DNA of 64,000 nucleotides from Limnomonas spitsbergensis (taxonomy: Eukaryota > Chlorophyta > Chlorophyceae > Chlamydomonadales). The stretch spans positions 3,600,001 through 3,664,000 of the forward strand of contig JAYJMM010000120.1 in NCBI GenBank assembly GCA_037349105.1, read 5' to 3'. Every line of letters begins with the position of its first letter. Positions within the stretch are counted from its first letter, which is position 1. A program made the position numbers and the translations under genes. Positions 48,353 through 61,525 of the stretch are shown here, piece after piece. Under the pieces are notes generated by a model that searched no databases, had not been told where the DNA came from, and worked only from the letters and a program-made list of their open reading frames with translations.

Positions 48353-50928
48353 TTAGCGTCCCAATGTTGCACATTGCACTGTCAGTACTGCTCCAGCAGC
48401 TTCCCAATGTTGCACGTTGCACTGCCAATACTACCCCGGCAGCGTCCCAATGATGCACATTACACTAACTACTGCCCTGTTAGCGTCCCAATGATGCACA
48501 GTGCACTGCCAGTATTGCTCTAGCAGGTTCCCAATGCTGCAAATTTTACTGCCAATACTGGCATCTCGGTAGCGTCCCAATGTTGCACATTGCACTGCCA
48601 ATACAGCCCCGGTAGCGTCCCAATGCTGCACATTACACTGCCAATATTGGCATTTGGTAGAGTCCCAATGATGCACATTGCACTGCCAATCCTGCCCCGG
48701 TTGCAACACAATGCTGCACATTGCAATGCAAAAACTCACCTGGTTGCATCCTAATGCTAGACATTGCGATGCCAAAACTTTCCCGGTAGCGTCCCAATGT
48801 TGCACATGGCACTGCCAATACTCTCCCGGTAGCGTCCTAATGTTGCACATTGCACTGCTAATACTGGCATCCCGGTAGCGCCCCAATATTGCACTTTGCA
48901 CCGCCAATACTCTTCCGGTGGCGTCCCAATGCTGCACATTGCACGGCCAATACTCTCCTGATAGCGTCCCAATGATGCACATTGCCCTGCCAATACTGAC
49001 ATCCCGGTAGCGTCCCAATATTGCGCATTTCACGGCAACTAATTCCCCGGTAGCATCCCAATGCTGCACGTTGCACTGCCAAAACTCTCCCGGTAACGTC
49101 CCAATGCTTCGCATTGCACTGCCAATACTTCCCCGGTAACGTCCCAATGTTGCACATTGCACTGCCAATACTAGCACCCTAGATGCGTCCCACTGCTGCA
49201 CAATACACTGTCAGTACTGGCACTTCGGTAGCATCCCAATGCTGCACATTGCACTGCCAATACTACCCTAGTAGCGTCACAATGCTGCACATTGCACTGC
49301 CAATACTGCCTTGTTAGCGTCCCAATGTTGCGCAATGCACGACCAATACAGCCCAGGTAGCATCCCAACGCTGCACATTGCACGGCGAAGGCTGCCCGGT
49401 AGCGTCCAAATGCCGCACATGACACTGCCAAACTGGCACCCCGGTAGTGTCCCAATGTTGCACATTCCACTGCCAAACTGTCACCACGGTAGTGTCCCAA
49501 TGTTGCACATTGCCCTGCCAAGACAGCCCCGGTAGCGTCTCAATGCTGCACATTGCACTGCCAACACTGCCCTGATAGCATCTCAATGCTAAACATTGCA
49601 CTGCCAATACTGCCTTGGTAGCATTCCAGAGTTGCACATTGCATTGCCAATACTGCCCCGGTAGCGTCATAATGCTGCATATTGCACTACCAATACTGCC
49701 ACGGTAGCGTCCAAATGCTGGGAATTGCACTGCCAATACTGCTCCGGTAGCGTTTGAATGCTGCAAATTACACTACCAATACTGCCACGGTAGCGTCCCA
49801 ATGGTTCACATTTAACTGTTAATAATGGCATACTAGTAGCGTCCCAATGTTGCACATTGCACGTCCAATATTGGCATCCCAATAGCGTCCCAATGCTGCA
49901 CATTGCACTGCCAATACTATTCCGGTAGCGTCCCAACGCTGCAAATTGCACTGCCAAACACCTCCCGGTAGCGTCCCAATGCTGCACATTTTGGGGGCAA
50001 TACTGCCCCGGTAGCGTCCCAATGCTGAAATTGTACTGCTAATACTGGCATCCCGGTAGCGTCCCAATGTTGCGCATTGCACTGCCAATACTACCCTGGT
50101 AGCATCCCGATGCTGCACATTGCGTTGCCAAGATTCTCCCGGAAGCGTCCCAATGCTGCACTTTGCACTGCCAATACTGGCATCCCGGTATACCCTAATG
50201 TTGCGCATTACACTGCCAATACCACCCGGTAGCATCCCAATGCTGCACATTGCACTGCCAAAACTCTCCCGGTAGCGTCCCAATGTTGCACATTGCACTC
50301 CTCATACTACTGCTAGAGCGTCTTCATGTTTGACATTGCACTGCCGATACTCCCCCATGTAGCGTCCGAATGTTGCACATAGCACAGCCAATCCAATACT
50401 GTCACTGTAGCGTCCCAATGTTGCAAATTGCATTGCTTGTACTGCCCCGGTAGCGTCCCATGGGGCTTGCCCTTGCGTTCTCGTGGGCTCTTGTCATGTT
50501 ACCTTGTGCATGTGTGACTAATTATTTGCAGTGACCGTTCCACCGCCATGATGTCGAATGATCGCCTTTTCGGCCTCCATCTCAGGCCAACGCACATTTA
50601 AAAGTAGTTTCCAAACTAGAACATTAACATAACGAAGGCTTGTGGGCGCGAATGATGGTGTAAGACCGCTTGGAATAATACTCCACTGGTACATACAAAG
50701 CGTAGGTTTTGGTAGAATTGTATTGTGTATATGTGGGGAATTTCAAAGGGATGAGAGGGGATGGTCTATATATACATATACAAAATGCATGAGGTGAGGG
50801 GGAGAAGAGGGGCCTTATGGGTGATGTGTATAGGGCGGGCTTTATGGGTGCATGGACTGTAATCCAACATGTTATCTAATCAGTATGTGTGTAAATTCCC
50901 CGTCTACCATCTCCTCACTCACCAACAT

Positions 50929-51084
50929 TTACCCGGGCCTGGTGTTGCCGTAGACCCGGACTGTGCCATCTTCGCTCGCTGTGGCAAGCTGGCCGTTGAT
51001 GTTGAAGGCTACATTCCAGACACCATTGGTGTACCCCTGTGATTTTTCAATATCAGGTACGCATGGCTCCGTGATAAAGGGCAT
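50929..51084 (-). pseudogene. WD40-repeat exon fragment, copy 2
   Basis: Same sequence as 47012-47167, shifted by 3917 bp. No differences were noticed in the coding part. Confidence 0.65.
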
Positions 51085-53468
51085 GCATACTGGATGGTCG
51101 ATGGGCCATGTGCAACATACACTAAAATCCAGGGTTCTAAAATACGGCCGGTTTCTGGAGAAAAAACAACCCGGACAAAAGCTAGAGGGCTCTCCGGCGA
51201 AGCCAGAAAAACAAAGAGGAAGTGTGCATGTTCTCCAGCTGGGTCGTGTTGGGTCGTTTCGTGTTGGAGGCCCTTGAATCTTGTCCAGCTCCTATATTAT
51301 CTCCAGTCTGATTGTTCCTTGTTATATATCGCAACTGAAGCTTCGCGTTAGAGATTGATCTCACCGGCGCAACAAAGCTTCCCTCGAATCTGAAAACAAA
51401 AACTCTTCACTGACCACCTAGACTTGCTTCACCCCGTGGAATGGTTGCAACAACAGTTGCAACCAACCTCTGAAGCCCCTGGTCTAGCTCCTCCTCATTT
51501 GATTCCTCATCATCTGTCCCGTCATCTGACCTCATCTTATCATCAGATGACTCCTCCGCCTCCTCCTCTTTCTCACCGAGCTCTGCTTGCTTAGTGCCCC
51601 ATCCTAGCATGCTGCTCCTCTGCTTGCCGCCAACAAACTAACAATGGGCGGGCAGCTACATCCCTGGCTACTAGAGTCATCTGCTGACATGAGCACCGAC
51701 AAGACTGCATCTCCAAGATCCTATGTTCCTTTTTGTATTTGCATCACTGGATCTAGCCTGATGAATCGTGTTGAAGCACTAGATGGAACCGGAAGAAAAT
51801 GGGGCGTGGATTCGAAAAGGTTCCATTGCCTTGCACGAGGCCTGAGTAGTGAGCTAGCAGCACCTAGAGGTGACCACCGCTTGGACCCTCCATTGCGAGA
51901 GAGTATCACATGCATAACATCTTTCGCGCATATCCTGACTTGGCTCAAATTTCCGAGGGGTTTACTTGCCTGATTCAACTGCCTAACCTACTTGCCTGAA
52001 ATACACGCATGATTCCACTGAATGATTTACCCGCCTGATACACCGATACTTGCCTGGGTAATTTGCTTAAATTACCCGCATGATTAACCTGCCCGGTTTA
52101 TTTGCTTAATTTATCTACCTGATTAACATGCCTGATTTAATTGTTAATTACATTCCCGCCTGAATTACCTGCTTAATTTATTTACTTCATTTACACTTTG
52201 CACTGAGTTTAAGGTTAAGGGTTTAGGGTTACACATTACACTGTACACATTACACTAACTACTGACATGTTAGCGTCCCAATGTTGCACATTGCACTGTC
52301 AGTACTGCTCCAGCAGCTTCCCAATGTTGCACGTTGCACTGCCAATACTACCCCGGCAGCGTCCCAATGATGCACATTACACTAACTACTGCCCTGTTAG
52401 CGTCCCAATGATGCACAGTGCACTGCCAGTATTGCTCTAGCAGGTTCCCAATGCTGCAAATTTTACTGCCAATACTGGCATCTCGGTAGCGTCCCAATGT
52501 TGCACATTGCACTGCCAATACAGCCCCGGTAGCGTCCCAATGCTGCACATTACACTGCCAATATTGGCATTTGGTAGAGTCCCAATGATGCACATTGCAC
52601 TGCCAATCCTGCCCCGGTTGCAACACAATGCTGCACATTGCAATGCAAAAACTCACCTGGTTGCATCCTAATGCTAGACATTGCGATGCCAAAACTTCCC
52701 CGGTAGCGTCCCAATGTTGCACATGGCACTGCCAATACTCTCCCGGTAGCGTCCTAATGTTGCACATTGCACTGCTAATATTGGCATCCCGGTAGCGCCC
52801 CAATATTGCACTTTGCACCGCCAATACTCTTCCGGTAGCGTCCCAATGCTGCACATTGCACGGCCAATACTCTCCTGATAGCGTCCCAATGATGCACATT
52901 GCCCTGCCAATACTGACATCCCGGTAGCGTCCCAATATTGCGCATTTCACGGCAACTAATTCCCCGGTAGCATCCCAATGCTACACGTTGCACTGCCAAA
53001 ACTCTCCCGGTAGCGTCCCAATGCTTCGCATTGCACTGCCAATACTTCCCCGGTAACGTCCCAATGCTGTACATTGCACTGCCAATAATTTTACGGTAGC
53101 GTCCCAATGCTGCACATTGTCATGCCAATACTACCCCGGTAGCGTCCCAATGATGCACATTACAATAACTACTGCCCTGTTAGCGTCCCAATGATGCACA
53201 GTGCACTGCCAGTATTGCTCTAGCAGGTTCCAAATGCTGTAAATTTTACTGCCAATACTGGCATCTCGGTAGCGTCCCAATGTTGCACATTGCACTGCCA
53301 ATACAGCCCCGGTAGCGTCCCAATGCTGCACATTACACTGCCAATATTGGCATTTGGTAGAGTCCCAATGATGCACATTGCACTGCCAATCCTGCCCCGG
53401 TTGCAACACAATGCTGCACATTGCAATGCAAAAACTCACCTGGTTGCATCCTAATGCTAGACATTGCG

Positions 53469-53710
53469 AATGATTTACCCGCCTGATACACCGATACTTG
53501 CCTGGGTAATTTGCTTAAATTACCCGCATGATTAACCTGCCCGGTTTATTTGCTTAATTTATCTACCTGATTAACATGCCTGATCTAATTGTTAATTACA
53601 TTCCCGCCTGAATTACCTGCTTAATTTATTTACTTCATTTACACTTTGCACTGAGTTTAAGGTTAAGGGTTTAGGGTTACACATTACACTGTACACATTA
53701 CACTAACTAC
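53469..53710 (+). repeat. partial third copy of the spacer end
   Basis: From AATGATTTACCCGCCTGATA on, the sequence equals 52021-52260 and 48104-48343. It joins satellite directly at ACATTGCG|AATG, a junction created by unequal exchange or deletion. Confidence 0.88.
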
Positions 53711-56700
53711 TGACATGTTAGCGTCCCAATGTTGCACATTGCACTGTCAGTACTGCTCCAGCAGCTTCCCAATGCTGCACGTTGCAATGCCAATACTACC
53801 CCGGCAGCGTCCCAATGATGCACATTACACTAACAACTGCCCTGTTAGCGTCCCAATGATGCACAGTGCACTGCCAGTATTGCTCTAGCAGGTTCCCAAT
53901 GCTGCAAATTTTACTGCCAATACAGCCCCGGTAGCGTCCCAATGCTGCACATTACACTGCCAATATTGGCATTTGGTAGAGTCCCAATGATGCACATTGC
54001 ACTGCCAATCCTGCCCCGGTTGCAACACAATGCTGCACATTGCAATGCAAAAACTCACCTGGTTGCATCCTAATGCTAGACATTGCGATGCCAAAACTTC
54101 CCCGGTAGCGTCCCAATGTTGCACATGGCACTGCCTATACTCTCCCGGTAGCGTCCTAATGTTGCACATTGCACTGCTAATATTGGCATCCCGGTAGCGC
54201 CCCAATATTGCACTTTGCACCGCCAATACTCTTCCGGTAGCGTCCCAATGCTGCACATTGCACGGCCAATACTCTCCTGATAGCGTCCCAATGATGCACA
54301 TTGCCCTGCCAATACTGACATCCCGGTAGCGTCCCAATATTGCGCATTTCACGGCCACTAATTCCCCGGTAGCGTCCCAATGCTTCGCATTGCACTGCCA
54401 AAACTTCCCCGGTAACGTCCCAATGCTGTACATTGCACTTCCAATACTTTTACGGTAGCGTCCCAATCCTGCACATTGTCATGCCAATACTACCCCGGTA
54501 GCGTCCCAATGATGCACATTACAATAACTACTGCCCTGTTAGCGTCCCAATGATGCACAGTGCACTGCCAGTATTGCTCTAGCAGGTTCCAAATGCTGTA
54601 AACTTTACTGCCAATACTGGCATCTCGGTAGCGTCCCAATGTTGCACATTGCACTGCCAATACAGCCCCGGTAGCGTCCCAATGCTGCACATTACACTGT
54701 CAATATTGGCATTTGGTAGAGTCCCAATGATGCACATTGCACTGCCAATCCTGCCCCGGTTGCAACACAATGCTGCACATTGCAATGCAAAAACTCACCT
54801 GGTTGCATCCTAATGCTAGACATTGCGATGCCAAAACTTTCCCGGTAGCGTCCCAATGTTGCACATGGCACTGCCAATACTCTCCCGGTAGCGTCCTAAT
54901 GTTGCACATTGCACTGCTAATATTGGCATCCCGGTAGCGCCCCAATATTGCACTTTGCACCGCCAATACTCTTCCGGTAGCGTCCCAATGCTGCACATTG
55001 CACGGCCAATACTCTCCTGATAGCGTCCCAATGATGCACATTGCCCTGCCAATACTGACATCCCGGTAGCGTCCCAATATTGCGCATTTCACGGCCACTA
55101 ATTCCCCGGTAGCGTCCCAATGCTTCGCATTGCACTGCCAAAACTTCCCCGGTAACGTCCCAATGCTGTACATTGCACTTCCAATACTTTTACGGTAGCG
55201 TCCCAATCCTGCACATTGTCATGCCAATACTACCCCGGTAGCGTCCCAATGATGCACATTACAATAACTACTGCCCTGTTAGCGTCCCAATGATGCACAG
55301 TGCACTGCCAGTATTGCTCTAGCAGGTTCCAAATGCTGTAAACTTTACTGCCAATACTGGCATCTCGGTAGCGTCCCAATGTTGCACATTGCACTGCCAA
55401 TACAGCCCCGGTAGCGTCCCAATGCTGCACATTACACTGTCAATATTGGCATTTGGTAGAGTCCCAATGATGCACATTGCACTGCCAATCCTGCCCCGGT
55501 TGCAACACAATGCTGCACATTGCAATGCAAAAACTCACCTGGTTGCATCCTAATGCTAGACATTGCGATGCCAAAACTTTCCCGGTAGCGTCCCAATGTT
55601 GCACATGGCACTGCCAATACTCTCCCGGTAGCGTCCTAATGTTGCACATTGCACTGCCAATACAGGCATCCCGGTAGCGCCCCAATATTGCACTTTGCAC
55701 CGCCAATACTCTTCCGGTAGCGTCCCAATGTTGCACATTGCACGGCCAATACTCTCCTGATAGCGTCCCAATGATGCACATTGCCATGCCAATACTGACA
55801 TCCCGGTAGCGTCCCAATATTGCGCATTTCACGGCCACTAATTCCCCGGTAGCATCCCAATGCTGCACGTTGCACCGCAAAACTCTCCCGGTAGCGTCCC
55901 AATGCTTCGCATTGCACTGCCAATACTTCCCCGGTAACGTCCCAATGCTGTACTTTGCACTGCCAATACTTTTACGGTAGCGTCCCAATGCTGCACATTG
56001 TCATGCCAATACTGCCCCGGTAGCGTCCCAATGCTGCACATTACACTAACTAATACCCCGGTAGCGTCCTATTCCTGCACAGTGCACTGCCAGTATTGCT
56101 CCAGCAGCTTCCCAATGCTGCAAAATTTCACTGCCAATACTGGCATCCCGGTAGCGTCCCAATGTTGCGCATTACAATGCCAATGCTACCCCGGTAGCAT
56201 CCCAATGCTGCATGTTGCGCTGCTAAAACTCTCCCGGTAGCGTCTCAATGTTGCACATTGCACTGCCAATACTACCCCGGTAGAGTCCCAATGATGCACA
56301 TTGCACTGCAAAAACTCTCCCGGTAGCGAACCAATGCTGCACATTGCACTGCCAATACTCTTCCGATAGCGTCCCAATGTTGCACATTGCCCTTCCAATA
56401 CTGGCATCCCGGTACCGACCCAATGTTGCGCATTGCACTGCCAATACTACCCTGGTAGCATCCCAATGCAGCACGTTGCAATTCAAAAATTCTCCCGGTA
56501 ACGTCCCAATGCTTCGCATTGCATTGCCAATACTTTCTCGGTAACGTCCCAATGTTGTACATTGCACTTCCAAAACTCTCCCGGTAGCGTCCCAGTGCTG
56601 CACATTGCCCTACCAATACTGCTCCCGTAGCGTCCCAATGCTGCTCATTACACTAACTACTGCCCCGGTAGCATCCCAATGTTGCACATTGCACTGCCAG

Positions 56701-56950
56701 TACTGCTCCAGCAGCTTCCCAATGATGCACATTGCAATGCTAATACAGACATACATGTAGCGTCCCAATTTGCATTGCCAATTCTACCCCGGTAACGTCC
56801 CAATGCTGCACATTGCACTGCCGAAACTCTCCCGGGAGCGTCCCAGTGTTGCACATTGCACTGCCAATACTGCCCCGGTAGCGTCCCAATGCTGCACATT
56901 GCACTGCCAAAACTCATCTGGTTGCGTCCTTATGCTGCACATTGCCGTGG

Positions 56951-58995
56951 GTGGATTTCTGAATGGCAGCAGGGGTTTCGGCGGTTTCGAACAACACCAA
57001 ACGCCCTTCCCGTTTGCAGGAATGCATAATCGAACATGTAGATTAAGATTATGATATTAAACTACACTCTCGCAAGTGCCGTTTTGTCGGTACTGCCCTC
57101 GCCAAGGGCAGATTGGTAGATTTCGTCTCCGAATCATCCTGGCTAGAATGTAATCTTGTTAATCAAGATATGGATACATGTTTGACGCCGCATGCCTGTG
57201 AATTGAATTTCTGGGAGTATCGATGTGTGTAGAGTACGAATTCGCTGGCCGGTATGCAGGAGTCTAGCCCCTACACCAGGGCGTCTCAATCATCAACTTG
57301 GCAAGCACGATTGTTTTTGCAATTATTAGGGAGGGACCTTCGAAGAGTCCTACTTGACAGTTATTGATGTCGTGCGCCACCGTTCGCACTGGGCCGTGGC
57401 ATCATCTTTCAGAGCGGATCGAGAGCTTGAGGTATCGGCGCCAGGACTCTTGAAGCGGCACCAAAGTCAAGTCTTTCTAACCGAGATGTAAGTGGACGCA
57501 GACTTTTGAAGTTTTCATACCGAGACGTCATGCGCCCACAGCCATGAGCTGAGCGTGGGGCAAGAAGCGACATGCAAAGATCGAGGTGCAGCGTCATGCC
57601 TCTGATTATCTGAAATTTACTTGTATTGTACCCTTGGCTTGGCACATGTGAACCTGTCATAGAGGCTTCGGCTCAGTGACGCATGCATGTGGATCAAATA
57701 AATCAGCTTAAGCCACATCCCATGTCAAACTGGTAATTTCATTACATCCATTACCTCCCCAGGCTGCAGGTCCGACTCCTCAGCAAAGCTTACCTCCTGG
57801 CAGCGTTGGGCATGCTCCCGTTTGGAGCTTAAAAAAAGGGCTGGTTGCGCCCAGACGACGCAGAGTTGCTGCGCTGCCATACCAGATCGGTCAGGAACCC
57901 AGTGCAAATAGCATGGGCCAGGATTGACAGGAGAGCTAGGGGTGCGTAAAAGCCGCAGGAGGGTGGACGGCATAGATGTACCCAGACACAGGCGCGACAG
58001 TACATATGCAGCATCATCGCACGCTTAGAACCGCACTAGCAAAACGAATGCGCCTGTGTGTGCACTAACTTAAGGCTACGTCTCGGAGCAGCCAGCACAC
58101 CCGATGATAAAGGATGGCACAGCGATCAGCAGCGTGACACACACTACTGCCAACATTGATGGGCTGAGAGCACGGCCAACAGGTGGAGGATGCGCTTCAT
58201 GTGCGTGTTTTCAGTGCCCTAGCGTGAAAGAGCGGCTGAGAACGAGAGGTTGGGCAGCCCCCCCGGAGGGCGCCACGGACTTACTGTCACAGATGTACCA
58301 GGGCAGGCATGGGTGGCAGGCTCTGGCTTTTGTTGAGGACGTCATAGACTTTGTTGATGGCAAATTTGCTACGGTCTGTTTTTCATGCCTCCTTTGGGAC
58401 TAGCTCTTTTCTTTTTTGTCTCTCTCTTGCTTTCAGAGGCGGGGATGCTCTTCTCCATTTGATAACACACAGTGCCCGAGGCCAAGTCACCAGCGTTTGC
58501 ATCGAAGTGGCATTGGCTTTTGTTTCTAGCACATGACGCTAAGGCACCACTTAAAGGGCCACTCTCTACGTATTCTCTACCTATTACCTTTGAGCACGCT
58601 GGGCGCAATTTTGCTTGGCTGCAATTTGGTATCCTTTAGGGATCCCTTCCCCCTTTTTCTCCTTTGCTTCCCCCACTGCCATTTGCATTTCCATCCTCTA
58701 AATGCGCCCGAGTCTTTCAGTGCAGCCCATGGTTGTATCGCTGATCCCCGGGACAGCCATGTAAGGCGGCCCTGGCTTAATGTGGTTCTTGCGCTTGGCC
58801 TTGTGATGATTCATCTTTGGATGGTTGCAACATTTTATGCCAGCAGCCATCAAATACAGAAACACGATATTCCCTTACAACTTTTTGGGGGGAGCATGAT
58901 GTGTTGGACGTGCCCAGCATAAGCTGTAAATGGAAATTACCTCGGCTACCAAGCCAACTAAGACATCATTTTAAGTTCCACACCAGGCTAACCAC
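56951..58995. other. single-copy DNA, no gene confirmed
   Basis: Open frames include 58104-58403 (plus; starts just after an acceptor-like CTCGGAGCAG, contains CASCACFQCPS) and 57725-57973 (minus). None shows a recognisable domain or a consistent exon structure. Confidence 0.4.
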
Positions 58996-61468
58996 ATGTG
59001 GCCTTTATCTGATGGACAGCTGCAGCCATATCCATAGGGTGCGCGAGGAGGGTCGGGGCATGTTATGGATGCATTTGAGAAAAGGTAAGGTACTGAGATT
59101 GCCTCTTTGACCTGTTCATGTGGCCTTTATCTGATGGACAGCTGCAGCCAGATCCATAGGGTGCGCGAGGAGGGTTGGGGCATGTTACGGATGCATTTGA
59201 GAAAATATAAGGTACTGAGATTGCCTCTTTGACTTCTTCATTTGGCCTTTATCTGATGAACAGCTGCAGCCATATCCATAGGGTGCGCGAGGAGGGTCGG
59301 GGCATGTTACGGATGCATTTGAGAAAAGGTAAGGTACCGAGATTGCCTCTTTGACCTGTTCATTTGGCCTTTATCTGATGGACAGCTGCAGCCAGATCCA
59401 TAGGGTGCGCGAGGAGGGTCGGGGCATTTTACGGATGCATTTGAGAAAATATAAGGTACTGAGATTGCCTCTTTGACCTGTTCATTTGGCCTTTATCTGA
59501 TGGACAGTTGCAGCCATATCCATAGGGTGCGCGAGGAGGGTCGGGGCATGTTACGGATGCATTTGAGAAAATATAAGGTACTGAGATTGCCTCTTTGACC
59601 TGTTCATTTGGCCTTTATCTGCTGGACACCTGCAGCCAGATCCATAGGGTGCGCGAGGAGGGTCGGGCATGTTACGGATGCATTTGAGAAAATATAAGGT
59701 ACTGAGATTGCCTCTTTGACCTGTTCATTTGGCCTTTATCTGATGGACAGTTGCAGCCATATCCATAGGGTGCGCGAGGAGGGTCGGGGCATGTTACGGA
59801 TGCATTTGAGAAAATATAAGGTACTAAGATTGCCTCTTTGACCTGTTCATTTGGCCTTTATCTGCTGGACACCTGCAGCCAGATCCATAGGGTGCGCGAG
59901 GAGGGTCGGGGCATGTTACGGATGCATTTGAGAAAATATAAGGTACTGAGATTGCCTCTTTGACCTGTTCATTTGGCCTTTATCTGATGGACAGCTGCAG
60001 CCATATCCATAGGGTGCGCGAGGAGGGTCGGGGCATGTTATGGATGCATTTGAGAAAAGGTAAGGTACTGAGATTGCCTCTTTGACCTGTTCATGTGGCC
60101 TTTATCTGATGGACAGCTGCAGCCAGATCCATAGGGTGCGCGAGGAGGGTTGGGGCATGTTACGGATGCATTTGAGAAAATATAAGGTACTGAGATTGCC
60201 TCTTTGACTTGTTCATTTGGCCTTTATCTGATGAACAGCTGCAGCCATATCCATAGGGTGCGCGAGGAGGGTCGGGGCATGTTACGGATGCATTTGAGAA
60301 AAGGTAAGGTACTGAGATTGCCTCTTTGACCTGTTCATTTGGCCTTTATCTGATGGACAGCTGCAGCCAGATCCATAGGGTGCGCGAGGAGGGTCGGGGC
60401 ATTTTACGGATGCATTTGAGAAAATATAAGGTACTGAGATTGCCTCTTTGACCTGTTCATTTGGCCTTTATCTGATGGACAGTTGCAGCCATATCCATAG
60501 GGTGCGCGAGGAGGGTCGGGGCATGTTACGGATGCATTTGAGAAAATATAAGGTACTGAGATTGCCTCTTTGACCTGTTCATTTGGCCTTTATCTGATGG
60601 ACAGTTGCAGCCAGATCCATAGGGTGCGCGAGGAGGGTCGGGCATGTTACGGATGCATTTGAGAAAATATAAGGTACTAAGATTGCCTCTTTGACCTGTT
60701 CATTTGGCCTTTATCTGCTGGACACCTGCAGCCAGATCCATAGGGTGCGCGAGGAGGGTCGGGGCATGTTACGGATGCATTTGAGAAAATATAAGGTACT
60801 GAGATTGCCTCTTTGACCTGTTCATTTGGCCTTTATCTGATGGACAGCTGCAGCCAGATCCATAGGGTGCGCGAGGAGGGTAGGGGTATGTTACGGATGC
60901 ATTTGAGAAAAGGTAGGGTACTGAGGTTGCCTCTTTGACCTGTTCATTTGGCCTTAATCGGATGGACAGCTGCAGCCAGATCCATAGGGTGCGCGAGGAT
61001 GGTTGGGGCATGTTACGGATGCATTTGAGAAAATATAAGGTACTGAGATTGCCTCTTTGACCTGTTCATTTGGCCTTAATCTGATGGACAGTTGCAGCCT
61101 GATCCATAGGGTGCGCGAGGAGGGTTGGGGCATGTTATGAATGCATTTGAGAAAAGGTAAGGTACTGAGATTGCCTCTTTGACCTGTTCATTTGGCCTTT
61201 ATCGGATGGACAGCTGCAGCCAGATCCATAGGGTGCGCGAGGAGGGTTGGGGCATGTTACGGATGCATTTGACAAAATATAAGGTACTGAGATTGCCTCT
61301 TTGACCTGTTCATTTGGCCTTAATCTGATGGACAGTTGCAGCCATATCCATAGGGTGCGCGAGGAGGGTTGGGGCATGTTATGGATGCATTTGAGAAAAG
61401 GTAGGGTACTGAGATTGCCTCTTTGACCTGTTCATTTGGCCTTTATCTGATGGACAGCTGCAGCCAGC
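58996..61468 (+). repeat. 122-bp satellite, about 20 units, with an 8-unit higher-order repeat
   Basis: GGCCTTTATCTGATGG markers recur every 122 bp (59001, 59123, 59245, 59367 and so on). Variants (CATATCC/CAGATCC, AAAAGGTAAGG/AAAATATAAGG, GATGAACAG, GCTGGACACC, ATTTTACGG) form an ordered series of eight units over 59001-59975. The series restarts at 59976 (offset 975, one unit being 121 bp) and continues for five units before recombined and more diverged units. Each unit carries TCCATAGGGTGCGCGAGGAG. Minus-strand ORFs of 80 codons here are shadows of the repeat. Confidence 0.96.
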
Positions 61469-61525
61469 TGTCGGGGCTAATGGCTGCGCAAGCAAATGAC
61501 TGCGCAATAGCTTCAGTGAAAAGAA
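61469..61525 (-). other. junction of the 122-bp array with the retroelement 3' end
   Basis: The last satellite unit breaks off at CTGCAGCCAGC and TGTCGGGGCTAATGG begins at 61469. Read on the minus strand this ends ...CCCCGACA, which could be the CA end of an LTR, but the other LTR is outside the window. Confidence 0.35.

Larger units (their letters stand above)
45224..53057 (+). repeat. tandem duplication of a 3917-bp block
   Basis: 45224-49140 and 49141-53057 correspond base for base at an offset of 3917, with only scattered substitutions (for example 47844 against 51761, 46325 against 50242). Each copy holds satellite, a 1.8-kb unique spacer, and satellite again. High identity points to a recent unequal exchange. 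Confidence 0.93.
48353..56950 (+). repeat. 43-bp satellite block C with nested duplications
   Basis: Same family and orientation as block B, interrupted by the second spacer (50463-52269) and a partial spacer copy (53469-53700, matching 52021 onward at an offset of 1448). A 740-bp unit is duplicated at about 54480-55960 (for example 54177 to 54917). A 783-bp offset links 52437 to 53220. The array ends near 56945. Confidence 0.94.

Noticed and set aside
60769..61377. Pair of 80-codon minus-strand ORFs (MPQPSSRTLWIW type)
   Set aside because: They are identical in structure because they are read from the 122-bp satellite.
61469..61480. TGTCGGGG as a definite LTR end
   Set aside because: The second LTR and the target duplication are outside the window, so the boundary cannot be confirmed.
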